Shown in pieces: positions 20,877 to 28,452 of a stretch of 64,000 nt of DNA (its first letter is position 1; each line of letters starts with the position of its first letter). The position numbers and the translations under genes were made by a program. The notes under the pieces were generated by a model. It searched no databases and had not been told where the DNA came from. It saw only the letters and a program-made list of their open reading frames with translations. Source of the stretch: Streptomyces cadmiisoli. GTDB taxonomy: Bacteria; Actinomycetota; Actinomycetes; Streptomycetales; Streptomycetaceae. The DNA lies in the NCBI RefSeq assembly GCF_003261055.1, contig NZ_CP030073.1, forward strand, positions 3,844,001 to 3,908,000, read 5' to 3'.

Positions 20877-22232
20877 ATGACTCAGCAGGGGGCGCGCTGG
20901 ACGGCGGACCAGGTGCTGGCACTGGCGCCTGACACCGCGTCACGCAAAGCGGGAAGCAAACTCGGCGCGGCGGGGCCGTGGTCCGAGGGGGGCAGTTCTG
21001 ACGAGGGGACGGTGTGGGGGCTGTGCAAGGGCAGCGGCAGCAAGCCGTATCGGACGGTCGTCGACATCGCGGACGCGTCGGGTCCCGCCTACAAGTGCAC
21101 CTGTCCGAGCCGCAAGTTCCCGTGCAAGCACGCACTCGGGCTGCTGCTGCTCTGGGCGAGCGGGGACGCCGCGGTGGCGTCAGGCACGGCGCCGGACTGG
21201 GCGGAGCAGTGGACAGAGGGGAGACGGAAGCGTTCCGCGGAAAAGCGTGCGGCGGGCGCGGACGGTTCCCCGGCCGGTTCGGCGGATCCGGAGGCCGCGC
21301 GGCGCAGGGCGGAGCGCCGGGCCGAGCGGATCACCGCGGGCGCGACGGAGCTGGAGCAGCGTCTGACCGACCTGTTGCGCAGCGGCCTGGCCACGGCCGA
21401 GCACGCGGGATACGGGCTGTGGGAGGAGACCGCGGCCCGCATGGTCGACGCCCAGGCACCCGGGCTGGCGGCTCGGGTGCGGGAGCTGGGTGCCATCCCG
21501 GCGTCCGGTCCCGGCTGGCCGGTGCGGCTGCTGGAGGAGTGCGCCCTGCTCCACCTCCTCGACCAGGGCTGGCTGCGCCGTGACGAGCTTCCCGAGGAGC
21601 TCGCGGCCACGGTCGGTTCCCGGGTCGGCCTGCCCACGTCGGCACAGGGCCCACCGGTGCGGGACCGCTGGCTGGTCCTCGCCCAGTACGACGTGGCGGA
21701 CGCCCGCCTGACGACCCGCCGGATCTGGCTGTACGGCTCAGACTCCGGCCGCACGGCTCTCCTTCTTTCCTATGGCGCGGCCGGCCGCGCTCCCGAACTC
21801 GCCCTGCCGGTGGGCCTCGCCCTGGAGGCGGATCTGCTGCCCTACCCGGGTGCGGGCCAACGGCGCGCGGCCCTCGGCGAGCAGTTCGCGACGGCCGCCC
21901 CGACCGCGGTACGTCCACCGGGAGTGACGACGACCCGTGCCGCCGTCGCCTACGGCGAGGCTCTCCGCACCGACCCGTGGCTCACCTCGGTGCCGGTGAC
22001 GCTGGACCGGGTCATACCGACGCCCGACGGCGACTCCTGGCAGCTGTCGGACGCCGACGAGGACGCTGCGCTCCCGCTGACGCCCGCCGCCCGCTCACGC
22101 CCCGGCCTCTGGCGACTCGTCGCGCTCTCGGGCGGAGCCCCCGTCAAGGTCTTCGGCGAGTGCGGCCATCAGGGCTTCACACCGCTGACTGCCTGGCCGG
22201 CCGGCGAGGGCATTCCGATCCACCTGTCCTGA
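20877..22232 (+). CDS. SWIM zinc-finger protein
   Basis: A 451-residue protein with a SWIM zinc finger near the N-terminus: Cys74-x-Cys76, then Cys83-x-His85 (YKCTCPSRKFPCKHALGLLL). SWIM modules bind DNA or protein and recur in MoxR/VWA gene groups. The C-terminal 300 residues are Ala/Glu-rich and helical, with no known catalytic motif. I place the start at ATG 20877. It has no ribosome site but lies about 7 nt after the -10 element, so the message is probably leaderless. It is first in an operon with the DUF5691 gene and divergent from the MoxR operon. Confidence 0.88.
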   Translation: MTQQGARWTADQVLALAPDTASRKAGSKLGAAGPWSEGGSSDEGTVWGLCKGSGSKPYRTVVDIADASGPAYKCTCPSRKFPCKHALGLLLLWASGDAAVASGTAPDWAEQWTEGRRKRSAEKRAAGADGSPAGSADPEAARRRAERRAERITAGATELEQRLTDLLRSGLATAEHAGYGLWEETAARMVDAQAPGLAARVRELGAIPASGPGWPVRLLEECALLHLLDQGWLRRDELPEELAATVGSRVGLPTSAQGPPVRDRWLVLAQYDVADARLTTRRIWLYGSDSGRTALLLSYGAAGRAPELALPVGLALEADLLPYPGAGQRRAALGEQFATAAPTAVRPPGVTTTRAAVAYGEALRTDPWLTSVPVTLDRVIPTPDGDSWQLSDADEDAALPLTPAARSRPGLWRLVALSGGAPVKVFGECGHQGFTPLTAWPAGEGIPIHLS

Positions 22233-22326
22233 ACGCCGCCCTCCCAGCACACCGGAAACCGTCCCCCTCCCACCCCGACCCACCCCACGCCGGCAGCCCC
22301 GAAAGACCACCCCCGAAAGGACCCTC

Positions 22327-24000
22327 GTGAACAGGACCTCCGCTCCCGCGGACTCGCCCACGTCGGGCGCCTGGGAGGAGCTCGTGACCACCGCGCTGCT
22401 CGGTACGGACCGGCGTACGCCGCCAGGCGTGGCGCCGGGCGTGGCGCCGGGCGTGGCGCCGGGCCGGGACGCCCCCGCGGCGCTGCTGGACGCCGCGGCC
22501 ATGGAGACCGTACGACGACGTGCGGGCCTGATCCCGGCGCGATCGGCTCCGCGCCCCGACCCGGCACCCGAGGACCCACGCCCCTCGCTGCCCGCCCCGG
22601 CGGCCCGCCGACTGGCGATGCTGCTGGCCGACCGCCCCGCCACCGCGGGCAGTGGGCGCAGAGGCACGGCACCCGACCTCGTGGAACTGCTGCCCCAATG
22701 GCTCGCCACGGCGAACGCCCGCGGTTTCACCGCACCGCCGGAGACCTTGCCGGCGCTGTTGGACGCGGCCCGGGGCCGTACGGACCTGCGGCCGTCGGCA
22801 CTGGCCTTCGCCGGTCCCCGTGCCCTGTGGCTCGCCCGGCTCAACCCCGAATGGCGGTTCGCGCTGCGGGCGACACCGGGCGGTGGAGCGTCGCTGCCGC
22901 ACCTCGACGACACCGAGAAGGTGCGAGAGCTGTGGCAGGAGGGCCTGTTCGCCGAACGCGTCGCACTCCTCGCGGCCATACGCGCCGACGCGCCCCGAGC
23001 AGCCCGCGAACTGCTCGCCACGACCTGGGCGACGGAACGGGCCGAGGACCGGCTGATGTTCCTCGATTCGCTGCGGGACGGTCTCGGTGACGAGGACGAG
23101 CCCTTCCTGGAGCAGTCCCTGGCCGACCGGAGCCGCAACGTCCGGGCCACGGCCGCTGAGCTGTTGTCATCGCTGCCGGGTTCGGCGCTCGCCTCCCGGA
23201 TGGCGGCCCGCGCCTGGGCCTGCGTGGCCGTCGACCACACCCGGGACACCCCGACGATCACGGTGGAAGCGCCGCACGAGTGCGACGCGGGGATGGAACG
23301 GGACGGCATCGCGGCCAAGCCCCCGGCCGGCCGGGGCGAGCGGTCCTGGTGGTTCGGCCAGTTGGTGGAGGCGACACCCCTGGGGACGTGGCCCGCGCGG
23401 CTCGGCAACCGGACACCGGAGGGCATCGTGGCGCTGCCGGTCGGCGACGACTGGCAGGGGGAACTGCACGCCGCATGGTGCCGGGCAGCCGTACGGCAGC
23501 GGAACGCCGTCTGGTCGCGGGCCCTGCTGGGAGCACCCTCGGCACCTGAGGCAGGCGGCCCCGGCGCGGTGTCGCTGGCCGAGCGGGCCAAGCTGCTGAG
23601 CACCCTGGAAGCCGACGAACGCGCCGAGTGGGTCGCCGGATTCATCGCGACGCACGGTCTGTCCGAGGCGTTTCAGCTACTGGGTGTGTGCCAGGTGCCA
23701 TGGGCACCGCCGCTCGGGCAAGCGGTCGTGGACGCGCTCAACATCGCGCGGGACGCGGGAAGTTATCCGTGGAGCTTCAGTGGGGTGATGGGGCTGGCCG
23801 AGCGCTGCCTGGACCCGGTGGCGGCCAATCCTCTGGACGGACTGCTGGCGGTACCGGAGGAACCTCAGGACGCGTCACCGGGCGCCGGTGGCTACTGGGC
23901 CGAGGCCTTCCAGCGCCTGGTCACCACGCTGCGGCTGCGTGCCGCCATGGCCCAGGAGCTGGGAGTGGAGCGGGAGGAGAGCCCGCCCGCCCACGACTGA
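22327..24000 (+). CDS. DUF5691-family protein
   Basis: A 557-residue helical protein that accompanies SWIM proteins in many genomes. The N-terminus reads WEELVTTALLGTDRR, then a VAPG repeat (about 22430-22466, 12-nt unit). The middle has HEAT-like segments (DRLMFLDSLRDGLGDEDEPFLEQ, then DRSRNVRATAAELLSSLPGS), suggesting a scaffold. GTG at 22327 follows GAAAGGA. It lies 94 nt downstream of the SWIM gene. The function is unknown; co-occurrence with MoxR, VWA, DUF5682 and SWIM suggests one multi-protein machine. Confidence 0.82.
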   Translation: MNRTSAPADSPTSGAWEELVTTALLGTDRRTPPGVAPGVAPGVAPGRDAPAALLDAAAMETVRRRAGLIPARSAPRPDPAPEDPRPSLPAPAARRLAMLLADRPATAGSGRRGTAPDLVELLPQWLATANARGFTAPPETLPALLDAARGRTDLRPSALAFAGPRALWLARLNPEWRFALRATPGGGASLPHLDDTEKVRELWQEGLFAERVALLAAIRADAPRAARELLATTWATERAEDRLMFLDSLRDGLGDEDEPFLEQSLADRSRNVRATAAELLSSLPGSALASRMAARAWACVAVDHTRDTPTITVEAPHECDAGMERDGIAAKPPAGRGERSWWFGQLVEATPLGTWPARLGNRTPEGIVALPVGDDWQGELHAAWCRAAVRQRNAVWSRALLGAPSAPEAGGPGAVSLAERAKLLSTLEADERAEWVAGFIATHGLSEAFQLLGVCQVPWAPPLGQAVVDALNIARDAGSYPWSFSGVMGLAERCLDPVAANPLDGLLAVPEEPQDASPGAGGYWAEAFQRLVTTLRLRAAMAQELGVEREESPPAHD

Positions 24001-24188
24001 CCGACGCGAAGCCGAAACACGGCCACCTGGCCACCCGGCACCGACCGCGGTCAACCGTGGGTCGGCCGCCCGGCCCCGACCGCGGTCACCCGATGGTCGG
24101 CCGCCCTGCACCGACCACGCCCAACCGACGGCCGGCCGTCCCCAACCACAGCCCTCCCCAACCCTCGGCTCTCGGTCCCAGCCCTAGC

Positions 24189-24224
24189 CCCCGGCCCCGG
24201 CCCCGGCCCCGGCCCCGGCCCCGG
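24189..24224. repeat. CCCCGG hexamer x6
   Basis: Six uninterrupted copies of CCCCGG in the intergenic stretch after the DUF5691 gene. About 40-150 nt upstream of it are three decayed ~35-bp repeats containing CGACCGCGGTCA. Confidence 0.8.
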
Positions 24225-24242
24225 CCCCGAACTGAGGATCCC

Positions 24243-24503
24243 GTCCCCCGAACAGCCCACCACCGAAGACAGTGACCCACTCAGCTCGCCCACCACAGAA
24301 CGACCCCATCAGCCCAACACCCAGCCCAGGGACCCGAACAGCCCAACACCCAGGACAAGGACCCGAACAGCCCACCACCGAACACAGGAACCCGATCAGC
24401 CCAAGACCTGGAACAAGGACCTCATCAGCCCAGCACTCAGGACAAGAACCCCATCAGCCCAACGCCCGGGACATGGACCCGATCAGCCGAACGCGCCGGA
24501 CGC
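24243..24503. repeat. Nine-copy 29-bp degenerate tandem array
   Basis: Nine consecutive units of exactly 29 nt start at 24243, 24272, 24301, 24330, 24359, 24388, 24417, 24446 and 24475. The best-kept part is ACCCnATCAGCCCAaCACC. There are no spacers, so it is not a CRISPR array, and 29 is not a multiple of three, so it is not coding. It ends 7 nt before the stop codon of the convergent B12-subunit gene. Confidence 0.9.
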
Positions 24504-24510
24504 CGGACGC

Positions 24511-24927
24511 CTACGCGCTCGCGACCTGGCGGACGTTCGCCCGTACCCACTCCACGATGGCCGTGGTCGTCGCCCCCGGCGTGAAGATCTCCGCGACACC
24601 CTTCTCCTTCAGCAGGGGGATGTCGTCCTCGGGGATGATCCCGCCGCCGAAGACCAGGATGTCCTCCGCTTCGCGCTCCTTGAGGAGGTCGATCACGGCG
24701 GAGAACAGCGTGTTGTGGGCGCCGGAGAGGATGGACAGCCCGATGGCGTCGGCATCCTCCTGGATCGCCGTGTCGACGATCTGCTCGGGCGTCTGATGCA
24801 GGCCGGTGTAGATGACCTCCATGCCTGCGTCCCGCAGCGCGCGGGCGATCACCTTCGCCCCTCGATCGTGGCCGTCGAGTCCCGGCTTCGCCACCACCAC
24901 GCGGATAGGACCGGCTGCCACACCCAT
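24511..24927 (-). CDS. icmB: Cobalamin-binding small subunit of acyl-CoA mutase (IcmB-like)
   Basis: A 138-residue stand-alone B12-binding domain, as in the small subunit of isobutyryl-CoA mutase, which interconverts isobutyryl-CoA and n-butyryl-CoA. The signature DGHDRG (Asp18-x-His20-x-x-Gly23) supplies the lower cobalt ligand. The SILSGAHN and FGGGII segments line the cofactor pocket. I use ATG at 24927 ([10 protein letters not shown]), five bases after GGAGG; ATG at 24939 is upstream of that ribosome site. No large subunit is encoded nearby, as in other streptomycetes where icmA lies elsewhere, so the exact partner is inferred. Confidence 0.9.
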   Translation of the reverse strand: MGVAAGPIRVVVAKPGLDGHDRGAKVIARALRDAGMEVIYTGLHQTPEQIVDTAIQEDADAIGLSILSGAHNTLFSAVIDLLKEREAEDILVFGGGIIPEDDIPLLKEKGVAEIFTPGATTTAIVEWVRANVRQVASA

Positions 24928-24939
24928 CACTGCCTCCAT

Positions 24940-25504
24940 GAAGCGATTACATCCATCCGTACCGATAAGTACCGCACACCACGGTGCCCGCCAAGAGAAG
25001 GCAACCGGCCCCGAACCCAGCCGGGAAGTGAACGAACGTTATCTCCAGCATCCCGCAACCGGCAGTTTCGCGGTGCAGACCGAGGGGGAAATCACACAGT
25101 GGGACATATTCGCCGCGCAGTGTTCAGAGTTTCCCGAGGCCCACCGCGCACCCAGCGGAGGACGGGCTGCGGGGGGACACTCGCACTGGGAGCCGCAAAG
25201 AGGTCGCCGCACCTCCACGCCGCAGGCCGCGCGCCGTGGTGAAGCGGCGCATCGACCGGAACGAAGGGCAGAACAGCACAGAGGGCACACAGGGCAGGTC
25301 CTACCCACCGCCGACGGCGCCGAGGACGCCACCCAACCGGACCGGCTCGCGCAGGACGCGCACCCCGCGCAGGAAGCGCCGGACGCGCACGATGCGCCCC
25401 CGCCCGCAGACCCCACTCGCGCCAGTCATCGCCTCCACCGCGACTTCCACGGGCGCACACGGGGGAACAAAGTGGTCCTCCCGCGTGCCGACAGGAGGTC
25501 GGCC
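24940..25504. other. Gap without a supported gene
   Basis: Several short frames are open, but none has a ribosome site, domain or codon bias. Near 24968-24985 is a short dyad (GTAC arms) in the probable promoter region of the B12-subunit gene: TTGGCG, 17 nt, TACTTA on the minus strand. The part nearest 25505 is the lipase leader. I see nothing else. Confidence 0.5.
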
Positions 25505-26398
25505 ATGAAGGTCACACAGGTCACCAGGGCGCTGCTGCCCTTTCCGCTCTGCCAGCGTCTGCTCCCGAGCAGCTTGGCTGGACTCTCCCTGGCCATCCTG
25601 AAGGCGGCCGCCCTCGAGGTCGCGATCCTCGCGGGGCACCTCCTCCTCTACCCGTCGGGCATCATCCAGGAGCGCCGGTCCCCAGCCGCCCTGATCCCCT
25701 CCCAGGACGGCACGGACGGCACGGCACACCTGCCGACGGAGACCAAACCACCGGTCGTCCTCCTGCACGGCTTCATCGACAACCGCTCCGTCTTCGTCCT
25801 GCTGCGCCGTTCCCTGTCCCAGCACGGCAGGCAGCACGTCGAGTCGCTGAACTACTCCCCCATGACCTGCGACATCGCCACGGCGGCGAAGCTGCTGGGC
25901 CGGCACATAGAGGAGATCTGCGACCGCACGGGCAGCGAGCAGGTCGACATCGTCGGGCACAGCCTGGGCGGCCTCATCGCGCGCTACTACGTGCAGCGAC
26001 TGGGCGGCGACACCCGCGTGCGCACGCTCGTCACGCTGGGCACCCCGCACTCCGGCACGAAAGTGGCCCCGCTGGCGAACGCGCACCCCATAGTGCGCCA
26101 GATGCGCCCCGGCTCGGCGGTCATCGAGGAGTTGAGCAGCCCGGCGCCCGGCTGCCGTACGCAGTTCGTGAGTTTCTGGAGCGACCTCGACCACCTCATG
26201 GACCCGCTGGAGAGCGCCTGCGTCGACCACCCCGACCTGCTGGCACAGAACGTGCGGGTCAGCGGTATCGGCCATCTGGCCCTGCCCCTGCACCCCGCCG
26301 TGGCGGCCGGGATACGCCAGGCCCTCGACGGCGAATACGCAGCCGCGCGGAACGGCGCCGGGTCCGCGGCGCACCGTGACGGTCTCACCGTGGCCTGA
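25505..26398 (+). CDS. Membrane-anchored or secreted lipase, alpha/beta hydrolase fold
   Basis: A 297-residue triacylglycerol lipase-like enzyme. The N-terminus (about 22-50) is hydrophobic and acts as a signal anchor or signal peptide. The oxyanion motif is LLHGF (86-90), the nucleophile elbow is GHSLGG with Ser153, and a likely catalytic His is in GIGHLALPLHP near the C-terminus. The acid is probably in the FWSDLDHLMDP segment. ATG at 25505 is preceded by AGGAGGTC, an excellent ribosome site. It resembles the PGAP1/LipA-type hydrolases of streptomycetes; the substrate is not deducible. Confidence 0.88.
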   Translation: MKVTQVTRALLPFPLCQRLLPSSLAGLSLAILKAAALEVAILAGHLLLYPSGIIQERRSPAALIPSQDGTDGTAHLPTETKPPVVLLHGFIDNRSVFVLLRRSLSQHGRQHVESLNYSPMTCDIATAAKLLGRHIEEICDRTGSEQVDIVGHSLGGLIARYYVQRLGGDTRVRTLVTLGTPHSGTKVAPLANAHPIVRQMRPGSAVIEELSSPAPGCRTQFVSFWSDLDHLMDPLESACVDHPDLLAQNVRVSGIGHLALPLHPAVAAGIRQALDGEYAAARNGAGSAAHRDGLTVA

Positions 26399-26543
26399 CG
26401 ACCGCTCTCCGACAACTTGATTCAAGGCCTGTCAGAGCCAGTCGGTATCGAACAATCTTCGAACACAAAGCCAAACCCGTGCCCGCGGTCCCCCGAAACA
26501 CGGCCGAATGCCCGTTTCCTGCGAGCGCGAAACCTGCCGAAGA

Positions 26544-26573
26544 TTGTCGTGCCCGCGTACCGCCGGGTACAGT
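26544..26573 (+). promoter_or_regulatory. Candidate promoter of the M23 peptidase gene
   Basis: TTGTCG (26544-26549), 18 nt, then TACAGT (26568-26573). Transcription would begin near 26580. The -35 overlaps CGAAGATTG (26538-26546), which is the exact inverted partner of CAATCTTCG at 26453-26461. Confidence 0.45.
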
Positions 26574-26621
26574 CACCGCACTGCTCTGCCAGCCCCTGTT
26601 GTCGAGGCGAAAGAGAAGTTG

Positions 26622-28244
26622 GTGAACGATCGTCACCCGTCGGGGGCCATGACCTCCCCGGCTCCGGCTTCCGAAGCCGCTTCGGCGCATTACGCGTCCT
26701 ACGGCACACCGGAAGCCCAGTACGGCGACTTCACCACGTACGGCACCTACACCGCCAACGGTTTTGACACCAGCGGTCACGTCGCCGCGAGCGCCACCAC
26801 GAGCTTCGAGACCGACCCCCTCTTCGGCGATCTCGCGGCCGGCGGTCACGCCACCGGCGGGTACGACGCCACGCAGTGGTCCACCGGCAACCATCAAACG
26901 CTCAACTACGACCCGTACGCGGCCCAGCACCACGCCGCCTACGACAGCGGCGCCTACGACGCGACCGCCTGGTCCGGCGACCACCAGCAGCTCCCCCTCA
27001 TCCCGCAGCAGGCCGGCGCGCCCGATGTGAGCGGGCAGTGGGACGCGAGCGCATGGCTCCAGCCCGAGCAGGCGGCCGTTCCCGCCGACCGGACCCAGCA
27101 GTGGGACTGGGGCACGCAGGCCTACGACACCGGCGCGTACGACGCCACGCAGTGGAACTCCGACGGCACCCCGAACACGGGCTCCGATGCCTACGAGCAG
27201 CACGCCGAACCCTTTCCGCAGCAGGCCGGCCCCTACGAGCACCCCGCTGAGGAATTCGCCGCGCAGACCGAGTCCTACGACCACGCGGCCGAGGACTTCG
27301 CCGGGCAGGCCGATCCGTACGACCAGGCGAACACCCCCTTCGACCAGCAGGCGACCGCCACCTTCGAGCAGGTCGCGTACGGCGAATCGGCCGACGACGC
27401 CCGCGAGTCGACCGACTTCGCCGATCTGCCCACCATGACCGCGCCCCTCCTGGACGACCAGGAGGAGGTCACGCCGGCCCCTGTGTCGCGGACCGCCTCC
27501 CGCAGTGGTGCCCGCTCGCGGCGCCGGAGCCCCGCCAAGCGCTCCGCACTGCTGACGGTCGCCGTGCCCTCGGCGTGCGTGATGGGTGTGGCCGGCATCG
27601 CCGCCGCCTCCGTCGGCACGCTCGGCGGCGACGAGCAGGACACGAACACGACGGCGTCCGACGCGCAGCCGGTGAAGCCGTCCGCCGCCAACAACCAGCT
27701 CGACACCCAGCTCGAGAGCCTCACCGCCGAGGCCGACGACTTCGCCGACCGGGCCAGCCGTACGCAGGAGCGTATCGACCTCAAGGCGCAGCAGGAGTTG
27801 GAGAAGAGGAAGGCGGCGGAGGAGGCGGCCCGCAAGGAGCGGCTGCGCCCCAAGTTCGCCCTGCCGGTCGCGGGTGGGCTCAGCGCCTACTTCGGCCAGT
27901 CCGGCATCAACTGGATGTCGGTGCACACCGGTATCGACTTCCCGGTCCCGTACGGCACCACCGTGATGGCCGCGACCGACGGCACGGTCCGCACCCAGTG
28001 GAACAACGCCTACGGCAACATGATGATCGTGACGGCGATGGACGGCACGGAGACCTGGTACTGCCATCTGTCGAGCTACCAGGTTCCGTCCGGTACGACC
28101 GTCAAGGCGGGCACTCCGATCGCCTTCTCCGGCAACTCCGGCAACTCGACCGGTCCTCACCTTCACTTCGAGGTGCGTCCGGCGGGCGGTGCGGCGATCG
28201 ACCCGCTGTCCTGGCTGCGCAGCCACGGGCTGGAGCCGAGCTGA
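26622..28244 (+). CDS. M23 (LytM) family peptidoglycan endopeptidase
   Basis: A 540-residue membrane-anchored peptidase. Residues 1-290 are a low-complexity Gln/Tyr/Ala/Asp-rich cytoplasmic region with decayed repeats (YDATQWS, YDSGAYDATAWS). A TM segment lies at about 307-332, then a coiled coil (355-400). The M23 domain fills the C-terminus with all zinc ligands: His435 and Asp439 in HTGID, and His515 in HLHFE. His482 and His513 are the likely catalytic pair, so it should be active against peptide cross-links outside the membrane. The start GTG 26622 has a weak AAGAGAAG site; TTG at 26619 is possible. The long cytoplasmic tail is unusual for an M23 enzyme. Confidence 0.9.
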   Translation: MNDRHPSGAMTSPAPASEAASAHYASYGTPEAQYGDFTTYGTYTANGFDTSGHVAASATTSFETDPLFGDLAAGGHATGGYDATQWSTGNHQTLNYDPYAAQHHAAYDSGAYDATAWSGDHQQLPLIPQQAGAPDVSGQWDASAWLQPEQAAVPADRTQQWDWGTQAYDTGAYDATQWNSDGTPNTGSDAYEQHAEPFPQQAGPYEHPAEEFAAQTESYDHAAEDFAGQADPYDQANTPFDQQATATFEQVAYGESADDARESTDFADLPTMTAPLLDDQEEVTPAPVSRTASRSGARSRRRSPAKRSALLTVAVPSACVMGVAGIAAASVGTLGGDEQDTNTTASDAQPVKPSAANNQLDTQLESLTAEADDFADRASRTQERIDLKAQQELEKRKAAEEAARKERLRPKFALPVAGGLSAYFGQSGINWMSVHTGIDFPVPYGTTVMAATDGTVRTQWNNAYGNMMIVTAMDGTETWYCHLSSYQVPSGTTVKAGTPIAFSGNSGNSTGPHLHFEVRPAGGAAIDPLSWLRSHGLEPS

Positions 28245-28404
28245 AACCGCGGGCCATCGCCCCGCCCTGCCCCGAACCCTGGTAGCACCGCGCCCTCGGC
28301 GCACCCCGCCACGGGAGCACCGATCCCCTCACGCACCCCATCACCTCGTCCCGCGCCCCCGCGCGGCACGGTGGCGAGCCCCGCGCCCCCGCGCACCGCA
28401 CGAG

Positions 28405-28432
28405 TGAGCCCCCGCCGAACGGCGGGGGCTCA
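28405..28432. terminator. Bidirectional terminator between M23 gene and pcrA
   Basis: A perfect 12-bp stem, TGAGCCCCCGCC (28405-28416) with GGCGGGGGCTCA (28421-28432), and a 4-nt GAAC loop, placed between two convergent genes. Confidence 0.85.
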
Positions 28433-28452
28433 GTGCGCATCGTACGAAGCGG

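Noticed and set aside
24243..24503. Possible CRISPR array because of the 29-bp unit
   Set aside because: Units abut with no unique spacers, copies are diverged, and no cas genes are present.
25236..25508. Small basic frame upstream of the lipase
   Set aside because: No ribosome site; composition is that of an off-frame reading, and it runs into the lipase leader.
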